The translations under genes and the position numbers were made by a program. The notes under the pieces were generated by a model that worked only from the letters and a program-made list of their open reading frames with translations, was not told where the DNA came from and ran no database searches. A stretch of 7,998 nt of DNA from Candidatus Merdenecus merdavium (lineage in GTDB: Bacteria > Bacillota > Clostridia > Lachnospirales > Lachnospiraceae). Of this stretch, positions 1 to 5,767 are shown in pieces (the first letter of the stretch is position 1; each line of letters begins with the position of its first letter). The stretch covers positions 1 through 7,998 of the forward strand of contig DVLR01000257.1 in assembly GCA_018715425.1 (NCBI GenBank), given 5' to 3'.

Positions 1-317
1 TAATACTCCCGTATCTTATATCCGCAAATAGTTACTTCCGGTCTATTATGAATCAAAGGAGCTGCAATAAAAAAGGAACGTGCCAATCCTTCAAATATTT
101 CTGCCTTCTTTTCAACTTCCAAAATATTAGCATCAGCTTCCGGATGAGGATAGGTAACCTTTGTATCATGCCTTGGCATTATGACAGGAGCATTTTCGTC
201 CATTATATTCTGGAATATCCCCGTCAGTAAATATTCAGCTGCCCCTAACCAGCTCTCCCTTGTAAGCCCTGTATAAGGGCTAAGTTCATAATCAAGTGTG
301 TCTGATTGAAATATCAT
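1..317 (-). CDS. DUF2264 domain protein, N-terminal part (3' end outside window)
   Basis: I translated the minus strand from an ATG at 317-315 and found an uninterrupted frame of 105 codons that runs off the left edge. The product begins MIFQSDTLDYELSPYTGLTR. Segments TGLTRESW (residues 16-23), PVIMPRHD (44-51) and EGLARSFFIAAPL (76-88) match my memory of the N-terminal part of DUF2264 (PF10022), a family of roughly 350-650 residue proteins often found beside carbohydrate-active enzymes. No signal peptide is visible, so a cytoplasmic location is likely. The start is supported by AAGGAAG a few bases upstream, which overlaps the stop codon of the GH88 gene. The intergenic gap is only 11 nt, so this is the last visible gene of the leftward operon and is probably translationally coupled. 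I recall that some DUF2264-type proteins are classed as GH154 beta-glucuronidases, which would fit the locus, but I cannot verify this. The catalytic region is not in the window. Confidence 0.8.
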   Translation of the reverse strand, partial: MIFQSDTLDYELSPYTGLTRESWLGAAEYLLTGIFQNIMDENAPVIMPRHDTKVTYPHPEADANILEVEKKAEIFEGLARSFFIAAPLIHNRPEVTICGYKIREY

Positions 318-328
318 ACCATCTTCCT

Positions 329-1453
329 TTACCAAATAAAAAGTTCCTGCTCCGTAAGTTTCCAAATTGCTTCAATAAAGAAATAATCTCCATAAACAAT
401 TGCAAATTCATGCTCTTTATCATGGTATGCTGCCGTACATCTCTCTACTATGTTATCCGTTTCTTCCGTCCAATTACACCTTTCTTCCGCCACAAAATGC
501 AGCAATTTCAATGCGGCTTCCTCATATTTTTTCCCACTGTCTTCAGGCATATATTTCTTTATTTCCAGCATACCACAGGCGGCAATTACTGCTGCTGTGG
601 AATCTTCCCATACGCAGTCCTCCGGCTGCATGAAATCCACCGGTATTCCATGTTTCTCCGGGATGTTCTCTATAAAATAGTCTGCTGTTTTTACTGCGTA
701 CTTCAGAGCTTCTTCATCATGCGTATACTGATGACTTAAAGCAAACCCATATATGGCCCAGGCTTGTCCTCTGGTCCAGACAGACCCCCTCTTATATCCC
801 TGCCCGCCATGTGACCTTATATATTCCCCTGATAATGGATCAAATTCAACAATATGCTTAACCGAACCGTCATCCCTTACAAAATATTTCTTAGCCATAT
901 TCGCATGGATTCTGGCAATTTGGTTATATCTGGGATCTTTAGTTAATTCTGATGCCCAGTATAGTAAAGGCAAATTCATCATACAATCAATAATTGCCCA
1001 GCCTGCCTTATCTCCACTGCCTGGATCATTCCACGCCCTTAAAAAACCTCCGGCTGTATTTAAGCGTCCTGCCAGATTGTCTGCTGCAAGCAAGACTCTA
1101 TTATATGCCGCCTTATCTCCATCCTTTCTATAATGAGCTCCTGAGGTAGGAAGCCACTTAAATCCGCTGTCATGGTCCATTCCCCCATGATTCATGAGAT
1201 TTCTATCCAGCTTTTCTTCTACTTCGATCGCTATTTCTCTATAAAGATTATTTTCTGTGGCATGGTACATCTGCCACATGATGCCACCCCAAAATCCATT
1301 CGTCCACCAGCAGATATTTTTATCCGTCCAGTCATCATAAACTCCATTTTCTGTTGTATATGGAATCTTATGTTTATTTCTAGCTGCGACAACTATCATT
1401 TTACTTTTTATTTTGTCGGAAATCTCCTGTGCCCAAAGACTGCTATTCACCAT
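329..1453 (-). CDS. GH88 unsaturated glucuronyl hydrolase
   Basis: A 374-residue cytoplasmic enzyme of glycoside hydrolase family 88, close to the length of the characterised Bacillus enzyme (about 377). The family hydrates the 4,5 double bond of the unsaturated uronic acid left at the non-reducing end by polysaccharide lyases, releasing a keto-sugar that rearranges to the 5-keto-uronate. Visible hallmarks are HDSGF at 94-98 with Asp95, AIIDCMMNLPLLYWAS at 153-168 with Asp156 (equivalents of the two catalytic aspartates), the substrate-site stretch around SVWTRGQAWAIYGF at 224-237, DSTAAVIAACGM at 284-295, and YGDYFFIEA near the C-terminus. There is no signal peptide, so the enzyme acts after import. 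AAAGGA lies about 10 nt before the ATG. The gene sits 29 nt downstream of the MalG-type permease gene and 11 nt before the DUF2264 gene, consistent with one transcript. The natural substrate (chondroitin/hyaluronan, heparin, pectin-derived rhamnogalacturonan, others) is undetermined. The related GH105 family is a less likely alternative. Confidence 0.93.
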   Translation of the reverse strand: MVNSSLWAQEISDKIKSKMIVVAARNKHKIPYTTENGVYDDWTDKNICWWTNGFWGGIMWQMYHATENNLYREIAIEVEEKLDRNLMNHGGMDHDSGFKWLPTSGAHYRKDGDKAAYNRVLLAADNLAGRLNTAGGFLRAWNDPGSGDKAGWAIIDCMMNLPLLYWASELTKDPRYNQIARIHANMAKKYFVRDDGSVKHIVEFDPLSGEYIRSHGGQGYKRGSVWTRGQAWAIYGFALSHQYTHDEEALKYAVKTADYFIENIPEKHGIPVDFMQPEDCVWEDSTAAVIAACGMLEIKKYMPEDSGKKYEEAALKLLHFVAEERCNWTEETDNIVERCTAAYHDKEHEFAIVYGDYFFIEAIWKLTEQELFIW

Positions 1454-1482
1454 TAATTTCTATTCCTTTCTATGAAAAATTA

Positions 1483-2322
1483 CTATCCTTTTATACCTGA
1501 AGTTGCCACGCCTGCAACAAAGTGTTTTTGAAGAGCTAAAAATACGATTAATACAGGCACCAAAGAAATCACGGCTCCCGCCATCATCAGCCCATATTCA
1601 CTGGAATACTGTCCAATAAATCTTTGCAATCCTATCTGAATGGTTTTCTTAGCCTCTGTTTTCAAATAAATAGTAGGTCCTAAATAATCATTCCATGTTG
1701 CTACGAATGTAAATATTGTCAACGTCGCTAAGGATGGTTTGGATAATGGAAGCATAATTCTGGCATATATTCCATATTCGCTCATACCATCAATTCTTCC
1801 GGCCTCACAAAGTGAATCTGGTACACTCATGTAAAACTGCCTCATTAAAAACACTCCAAAGGCTGAAAATGCCTGTAATATTACTATGGCTAAAAGCCTA
1901 TCATTCAACCCCATTTCTCTCATCATTAAGAACTGTGGTATCATATATACCTGCCAAGGCATCGCGATGGTGGAAACATAGGCCAGAAACAATGTTTTTC
2001 TACCTGAAAATTCCATTTTAGCAAATGCATACGCCGCAAATGAGCTGGTAAACAACTGAAGCAAGGTAACTACTACTGTTAAAATAATCGTATTTTTAAT
2101 AAATGTTCCTAACGGAATTCTACTCCATATATCTATGTAATTACTCCACTTTGCATTATCTGGAATAAGTACAAATGGTTTCATCTGAAATACTTCTCTA
2201 TCTACCTTAATAGATGCAGAAAGCATCCAAACAAATGGAACCACGGTAATAATAACAACTAGAATCAACAGAATATAAATCACTATCTTATTGATTTTTT
2301 TATTAAAACTTATAGAATGCAT
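1483..2322 (-). CDS. Carbohydrate ABC transporter permease, MalG type
   Basis: A 279-residue integral membrane protein, the usual size for MalG/LplC-type permeases of the CUT1 sugar importers. About six hydrophobic segments are visible, starting near residues 12-34, 77-101, 111-131, 142-163, 199-218 and 246-264. The cytoplasmic coupling loop that docks on the ATPase is seen at 173-192, EAGRIDGMSEYGIYARIMLP, a variant of the EAA-x3-G-x9-I-x-LP signature with Gly in place of the second Ala. The C-terminus GVATSGIKG is typical of the subfamily, in which a conserved G-A/V-x-KG ending is common. The ATG is preceded by GGGGGAGAGGG, a strong ribosome-binding site, in the 18-nt gap after the MalF-type gene, indicating the two permeases are co-expressed. 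It should form the translocation channel with that permease and receive sugar from the lipoprotein encoded upstream. Substrate specificity cannot be read from the sequence. Confidence 0.93.
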   Translation of the reverse strand: MHSISFNKKINKIVIYILLILVVIITVVPFVWMLSASIKVDREVFQMKPFVLIPDNAKWSNYIDIWSRIPLGTFIKNTIILTVVVTLLQLFTSSFAAYAFAKMEFSGRKTLFLAYVSTIAMPWQVYMIPQFLMMREMGLNDRLLAIVILQAFSAFGVFLMRQFYMSVPDSLCEAGRIDGMSEYGIYARIMLPLSKPSLATLTIFTFVATWNDYLGPTIYLKTEAKKTIQIGLQRFIGQYSSEYGLMMAGAVISLVPVLIVFLALQKHFVAGVATSGIKG

Positions 2323-2340
2323 AGTGCCCTCTCCCCCTTT

Positions 2341-3249
2341 TTAATCATTTGAAAATTTCGACTCGTTTTTAAACTGTATCAGAGTAACCACCAAAACAAT
2401 TAAAAACAGACAGATAGCTGCTGCTGATGCATATCCCAAATTCCAATTAGTAAATGCTTTCGTATAAATAAAGGATACCAATACCATTGATGAGGTGGAC
2501 ATATTATTGGTGCCCGATAATAAAACCGCTGTATCATATATTTTAAAACAGCCTATGGTAAGAATAATAACAACAAAAAATGTGGTTGATCTTAATTGCG
2601 GCCATGTGACATACCTGAACTTCTGCCATCTGCCAGCGCCGTCCAGTTCGGCAGCTTCATATAATTCATTGGGTATCCCCTGTAGTCCTGCAAGATAAAT
2701 AACCATATAATATCCCATGGATTTCCATAATGAAAATAAAATATAAGAAAGTATAATCAGTCTTCCACTAAACCATTGGGGTAAAGAATCCATTTGAAAC
2801 AAATCAAATAAGATTGAATTTACTGGTCCCTTCGTAGGATGAAACAACATTCTCCATACTGTAGTAACCGCAATAATAGAACCAACGTAAGGGAAGCACG
2901 CGATAGCTCTAATCAGTCCACGGCCTTTTATTTTCTGATTTAGGAGTACCGCAAGACCCAAGGAAATAATCATAGTGATGGGTACTGTTCCCAAACAGTA
3001 CAAAAATGTATTAAGCAGTGCATTTAAAAAGAATGTATCTTTAGTCAAATTAATAAAATTATCAAATCCGATAAACTTTGCCGGATTACTCCCGTCCCAT
3101 TGACAAAAAGCCATATAAAAGGCAACTACAATGGGTACTAAAGTAAATACGGCAAACCCGATAAAATTAGGAGCTATGAAACTATAAGCCACAAGATTGT
3201 TTCTTCTTTTTCTCTTTTTCTCTCTCTCATTTAATGTATGAGTTTTCAT
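2341..3249 (-). CDS. Carbohydrate ABC transporter permease, MalF/LplB type
   Basis: A 302-residue permease of the CUT1 sugar ABC importer family. A highly basic cytoplasmic N-terminus (EREKKRKRRNN, residues 8-18) precedes about six membrane segments (approximately 22-48, 75-104, 114-135, 163-186, 222-243, 272-292). The EAA coupling loop, ELYEAAELDGAGRWQKFRYV, occupies residues 195-214 and contains the canonical EAA and DG elements. The open frame continues 16 codons upstream to an ATG at 3297, but I chose the ATG at 3249-3247 because it has a good TGAGGTG ribosome-binding site just upstream. The longer version would also begin inside the hairpin at 3275-3298 and lack a ribosome-binding site. 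It is the second gene of the leftward operon, after the binding-protein gene, and partners with the MalG-type permease 18 nt downstream. No ATP-binding subunit is encoded between or beside them. Confidence 0.93.
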   Translation of the reverse strand: MKTHTLNEREKKRKRRNNLVAYSFIAPNFIGFAVFTLVPIVVAFYMAFCQWDGSNPAKFIGFDNFINLTKDTFFLNALLNTFLYCLGTVPITMIISLGLAVLLNQKIKGRGLIRAIACFPYVGSIIAVTTVWRMLFHPTKGPVNSILFDLFQMDSLPQWFSGRLIILSYILFSLWKSMGYYMVIYLAGLQGIPNELYEAAELDGAGRWQKFRYVTWPQLRSTTFFVVIILTIGCFKIYDTAVLLSGTNNMSTSSMVLVSFIYTKAFTNWNLGYASAAAICLFLIVLVVTLIQFKNESKFSND

Positions 3250-3253
3250 AATA

Positions 3254-3260
3254 CACCTCA
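3254..3260 (-). promoter_or_regulatory. Ribosome-binding site that sets the MalF-type permease start
   Basis: On the minus strand TGAGGTG lies four bases before the ATG at 3249-3247. It supports the shorter 302-residue protein over the 318-residue reading that would begin at 3297. The site is downstream of the hairpin at 3275-3298, leaving it single-stranded and accessible. Confidence 0.75.
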
Positions 3261-3270
3261 CTTTAAATTT

Positions 3271-3298
3271 AAAAGGTGCCGACAATACTGCCGGCACC
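3271..3298 (-). terminator. Intercistronic hairpin, probable attenuating terminator or mRNA stabiliser
   Basis: A perfect 7-bp GC-rich inverted repeat, GGTGCCG (3275-3281) and CGGCACC (3292-3298), encloses a 10-nt loop. Read on the minus strand it is followed by TTTT (3274-3271) and then AT-rich sequence. It starts 21 nt after the stop codon of the binding-protein gene and ends before the ribosome-binding site of the first permease. Such hairpins are well known in sugar ABC operons, where partial termination or protection of the upstream mRNA gives excess binding protein over membrane subunits. The short T run suggests leaky rather than complete termination. The structure is seen in the sequence; the role is inferred. 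Confidence 0.75.
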
Positions 3299-3319
3299 CA
3301 CTCCGAGTATTTTCAAATC

Positions 3320-4621
3320 CTATTGAATTTTAGCTGTTTCCTCATTCATTTTAGTAATGCCTTCTTCCACTGTGCACTCACGATTCATAATCATAGAGTG
3401 ATAGGTACCAAGAACTTCGTTAATTTGAGACAAGTCCTTTCCATATGGTGTTTCCAGATACATTTTTTTGTAATTAAGCGCTTCCATAGACTGCTCGTCC
3501 TGTGGAAAACCTTCCATAGAAGAAATCTCTTGTCTGACAGCATCATTGCTGATTGCAGGGAAATTTCCCGTCTTAGCCAATACTTTTGCACCTTCCTCAC
3601 CTGATACCCAGTTAATAAAGTCCCAAGCTTCATCTTTGTTGTCAGATTCCTGTGCGACGGAAAGTCCTGTAATCGCTCCCAACGTCGTTCCCGCTTCAAC
3701 ACCCTCTGCATGTGGATAGCTTGCTATCGCCCAGTTTCCACAAAGCTCCGGATCAAACTCACCACTTGAAAGTTTTGTTAATAACGTAGTAACTGCCCAG
3801 CTTCCCATATTCATCATCGCAATATTTCCATTTGAAAACGCTGCTGAATAATGGAGACCTTCGGTTATCAGATCCGGATACTTCATACAAACTCCGTCAT
3901 CTTCCTGCTTTAAAACCATTTCATAATATGGTTTCATAAAATCGTATTTTTTGTCTAAGATACTATGTTCACCATCTAAAGTACCTAACAATTGAACGGT
4001 AGAGGGCCAGGGATGATAATGTGCTCCGTATACTTCTGAGCCAAAATTAGTATCGGTTACCTCTCTTGCCAGCTTGTCATACTCTTCCCATGTCATATCA
4101 TTCGTCGGATATTCCAATCCCTTTTCATCGAAGATATCTTTATTATAAAAAATCCACCATACATCATTTCTAAATGGCAGCTCATATAACTTGCCATCTA
4201 CTGTTACCTGATCTGTAACTCCATTAAACTTTGCAAGGTCCACATTATCTTTAGCTATATAATCGTCAAGTGGTACTATGGCATTTTTTTCAATTAAAGT
4301 GGCATAACTTACGACATCTTTTATGCTCACTATATCTATTTCCGTACCGCTCCCTGACATCTCAGTAGCAAGGACATTGGAATAATCATTAGAGCCAAAA
4401 TCCACACACTCTATTTCTATATCCGGATGAGTTTTCATGTACTCATCTGCTAAATCTTCCCAGTAATCAATAAGGCTGTAATCCCACATAGCCCATTTTA
4501 AATGTACTTTTCCTTCTGTCCCTTCTTTTTTACCACTATTTGTGTTTCCCCCGCAGCCTGTTAAGCCTGCTGTAATAATCATCGTTGCACACAATAAAAT
4601 ACTAACCCATCTCTTTTTCAT
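3320..4621 (-). CDS. Sugar ABC transporter substrate-binding lipoprotein
   Basis: A 433-residue family 1 extracellular solute-binding protein, the usual length for CUT1 oligosaccharide binding proteins. The N-terminus is a lipoprotein signal: positive MKKR, hydrophobic stretch to about residue 19, then lipobox LTGC (20-23) with Cys23 as lipid attachment site, followed by a polar Gly/Asn/Ser/Lys linker. The first mature beta strand (KLKWAMWD-like, around 41-48), the YWEDLADEYMKTHPDIEIE helix/strand and the DIVSIKD segment are typical of the fold. The C-terminal lobe carries WDFINWVSGEEGAK and aromatic residues such as the WAMWDY and WPSTVQ stretches that could stack on sugar rings. The ATG is preceded by a strong GGAGG. 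It is the first gene of the leftward operon and would capture the oligosaccharide outside the membrane for the two permeases downstream. It is transcribed divergently from the AraC-family regulator gene. The uronic-acid nature of its ligand is inferred only from neighbouring enzymes. Confidence 0.94.
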   Translation of the reverse strand: MKKRWVSILLCATMIITAGLTGCGGNTNSGKKEGTEGKVHLKWAMWDYSLIDYWEDLADEYMKTHPDIEIECVDFGSNDYSNVLATEMSGSGTEIDIVSIKDVVSYATLIEKNAIVPLDDYIAKDNVDLAKFNGVTDQVTVDGKLYELPFRNDVWWIFYNKDIFDEKGLEYPTNDMTWEEYDKLAREVTDTNFGSEVYGAHYHPWPSTVQLLGTLDGEHSILDKKYDFMKPYYEMVLKQEDDGVCMKYPDLITEGLHYSAAFSNGNIAMMNMGSWAVTTLLTKLSSGEFDPELCGNWAIASYPHAEGVEAGTTLGAITGLSVAQESDNKDEAWDFINWVSGEEGAKVLAKTGNFPAISNDAVRQEISSMEGFPQDEQSMEALNYKKMYLETPYGKDLSQINEVLGTYHSMIMNRECTVEEGITKMNEETAKIQ

Positions 4622-4674
4622 CGATTTTCCTCCATTTTGATAGCACTTAATAAGAAATTAACCAGCGCCAAACT

Positions 4675-4723
4675 ATTTGTGCATTTTACACAAATTTAAC
4701 AGCTGTTTTTTTATCATATATGA
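4675..4723. promoter_or_regulatory. Cluster of palindromes in the leader of the transport operon
   Basis: Three dyad-symmetric elements lie within 49 bp upstream of the binding-protein gene. They are ATTTGTG (4675-4681) with CACAAAT (4689-4695) around a 7-nt centre, the perfect decamer AACAGCTGTT (4698-4707), and the perfect decamer TCATATATGA (4714-4723). They are placed where an operator for the leftward transcript, or RNA structure in its leader, could act. The first element resembles binding sites of dimeric repressors but lacks the central CG of a catabolite-responsive element. Which protein binds, if any, is unknown. Confidence 0.45.
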
Positions 4724-4780
4724 CTTTTTTTGGCCTTCGGTATTTTTTTCTTATGGTTTTTATAGATTCATATTACATTA

Positions 4781-4809
4781 TTGACATCATTTAATTAATA
4801 ACATATAAT
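4781..4809 (+). promoter_or_regulatory. Consensus sigma-A promoter for the AraC-family regulator gene
   Basis: TTGACA at 4781-4786 and TATAAT at 4804-4809 match the -35 and -10 consensus exactly and are separated by exactly 17 bp. Transcription would start near 4816, giving a 5' untranslated region of roughly 97 nt before the regulator ATG at 4913. The promoter lies inside an inverted repeat, TTGACAT (4781-4787) and ATGTCAA (4808-4814), so a bound dimer would cover both promoter elements. The motif match is seen directly; activity and occupancy are inferred. Confidence 0.8.
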
Positions 4810-4814
4810 GTCAA
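4786..4814 (-). promoter_or_regulatory. Possible leftward promoter for the transport operon, overlapping the rightward one
   Basis: Because the inverted repeat at 4781-4814 ends in TGTCAA, the minus strand also carries a perfect TTGACA (4814-4809). Seventeen bases further on is AATGAT (4791-4786), which matches four of six -10 positions. This would start the binding-protein transcript near 4780 and give a leader of about 160 nt containing the palindrome cluster. I found no better leftward promoter closer to the gene, but the -10 is weak, which would suit a promoter needing an activator. Confidence 0.4.
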
Positions 4815-4838
4815 CTAACTAACTTATTCTGCTATTAT

Positions 4839-4887
4839 AGGTTTAAACTGCAAGTTATAATATTGTTTTTTTCTTTTAAACCTGCAA
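4839..4887. repeat. Inverted and direct repeats in the regulator gene's 5' leader
   Basis: AGGTTTAAA (4839-4847) and TTTAAACCT (4875-4883) form a perfect 9-bp inverted repeat separated by 27 nt. The same stretches also read as a direct repeat, TTTAAACTGCAA (4842-4853) and TTTAAACCTGCAA (4875-4887), identical except for one inserted C and spaced 33 bp apart, about three helical turns. The arrangement lies between the regulator's promoter and its ribosome-binding site. It could be a pair of AraC-type half sites or an RNA hairpin in the leader. Function is inferred. Confidence 0.55.
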
Positions 4888-4912
4888 TTTATTAAATTAT
4901 GGAGAGAATGAT

Positions 4913-5707
4913 ATGTATCAAATAATTCACGGTGGCTTTGAAGCAAAACATCCCAATACATTTGTCCGTTCATGTCCTGTTGGTGTAACTAATTATCTTA
5001 TGCTTATTGTACATACAGCCGGACAATTTCATATAGATGAAGTTTTTACCCAGACTACTCCTGGATACGCAATTATAATTTCACCCGATACACCTTACCG
5101 TTATGGCAATCCAAGCGGCATCTATGTAGATGATTGGCTGCACTTTCATGTTGATACTCCCAATACCTTTGCTGAAACTTTTCCGATGGTTAACAAATTA
5201 TTCCCTATTGGTGACACTAAGATGTTTACTTCTTTAATCAGGCAAATATTATGGGAGGCTTCCTATTCAAAGCCTCCCTACAAAAAAGTTAATATTGATT
5301 CTCTATTTACAGTCCTTATTAATCACCTTTTGATTGCCCACGATAATAAAAATCATGCTGCATTGGGGATTTCTACCTACGAGTCTCAACTACAGTCCTT
5401 ACGTTTAGAGATGCAAAATAACTTATCGGAAAAACATAATATAAAAGATTATGCAAAGCAGATTGGTGTCAGTGAATCATATTTTCAACATTTGTATACC
5501 GATTATTTTGGTATTTCATTTCAAAAAGATTTGATTCATCTGCGTATCGAACAGGCACAATTTTTATTATCTACTACTAATTTCACTGTAGAAGAGATTG
5601 CAGAACGCTGTGGCTATACGAGTGATATTCATTTTTACAGGCAATTTAAAGCATCCACTCATATAACTCCAGGTCAATACCGAAAGTATGGACCTCCGAT
5701 ACCATAA
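4913..5707 (+). CDS. AraC-family transcriptional regulator
   Basis: A 264-residue DNA-binding regulator. Residues 1 to about 140 form a cupin-like sensor domain (beta-rich, with HTAGQFH at 34-40, the PGYAIIISPDTPYRYG segment at 50-65 and DDWLHFHV at 73-80), which in this family binds the inducing sugar. The C-terminal part has the two AraC helix-turn-helix motifs, the first about 177-198 (IKDYAKQIGVSESYFQHLY) and the second about 225-246 (VEEIAERCGYTSDIHFYRQF), ending with the signature TPGQYRKYG at 252-260. The ATG follows GGAGAG at a suitable distance. It is divergent from the transporter operon and convergent with the GH2 gene, so it is the natural candidate regulator of both, most likely as an activator responding to an imported uronic-acid sugar. 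Its own promoter is at 4781-4809. The ligand and target sites are inferred, not seen. Confidence 0.93.
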   Translation: MYQIIHGGFEAKHPNTFVRSCPVGVTNYLMLIVHTAGQFHIDEVFTQTTPGYAIIISPDTPYRYGNPSGIYVDDWLHFHVDTPNTFAETFPMVNKLFPIGDTKMFTSLIRQILWEASYSKPPYKKVNIDSLFTVLINHLLIAHDNKNHAALGISTYESQLQSLRLEMQNNLSEKHNIKDYAKQIGVSESYFQHLYTDYFGISFQKDLIHLRIEQAQFLLSTTNFTVEEIAERCGYTSDIHFYRQFKASTHITPGQYRKYGPPIP

Positions 5708-5711
5708 CTCT

Positions 5712-5767
5712 GATATTTTCATCATGTATTGCCCTATTTTTTATATGTTTCAATACCTGAAAATATC
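5712..5767. terminator. Long AT-rich inverted repeat at the convergent junction, possible bidirectional terminator
   Basis: GATATTTTCA (5712-5721) pairs perfectly with TGAAAATATC (5758-5767). Inside it GTATTG (5726-5731) pairs with CAATAC (5751-5756), leaving an asymmetric 4/1-nt bulge and a 19-nt loop. The structure begins 4 nt after the regulator stop codon, and its right arm lies inside the last codons of the GH2 gene, whose stop (5736-5734) is in the loop. Neither strand has a strong T run after the stem, so it is not a standard intrinsic terminator. It may slow polymerase, act with Rho or protect both 3' ends. Confidence 0.5.

Noticed and set aside
48..230. Small plus-strand protein at the left edge
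   Set aside because: It lies opposite the DUF2264 frame, which shows conserved family segments on the minus strand; no ribosome-binding site precedes it in a convincing way.
296..1456. Plus-strand open frames of 70-150 codons opposite the GH88 gene
   Set aside because: They are antisense to a clearly conserved enzyme, lack ribosome-binding sites and give Cys/Phe/Ser-rich translations with no family resemblance.
3250..3297. N-terminal extension of the MalF-type permease from the ATG at 3297
   Set aside because: The extra 16 codons overlap the intercistronic hairpin, have no ribosome-binding site and do not resemble the family N-terminus. The ATG at 3249 has a good site.
3391..3711. 106-codon minus-strand frame inside the binding-protein gene
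   Set aside because: It is an out-of-frame shadow of the binding-protein gene in the same strand; the main frame is intact and matches the family along its length.
4675..4695. Catabolite-responsive (CcpA) element
   Set aside because: The dyad has the wrong centre: the CG at the middle of the cre consensus is absent, and the arms are ATTTGTG/CACAAAT.
4856..4861. TATAAT as the regulator's main -10 box
   Set aside because: No acceptable -35 hexamer lies 16-18 bp upstream, while the consensus pair at 4781-4809 is exact. It could be a minor second start.
4816..4912. Riboswitch in the regulator leader
   Set aside because: The roughly 97-nt AT-rich leader has one long-loop inverted repeat, but no recognisable aptamer core and no terminator alternative.
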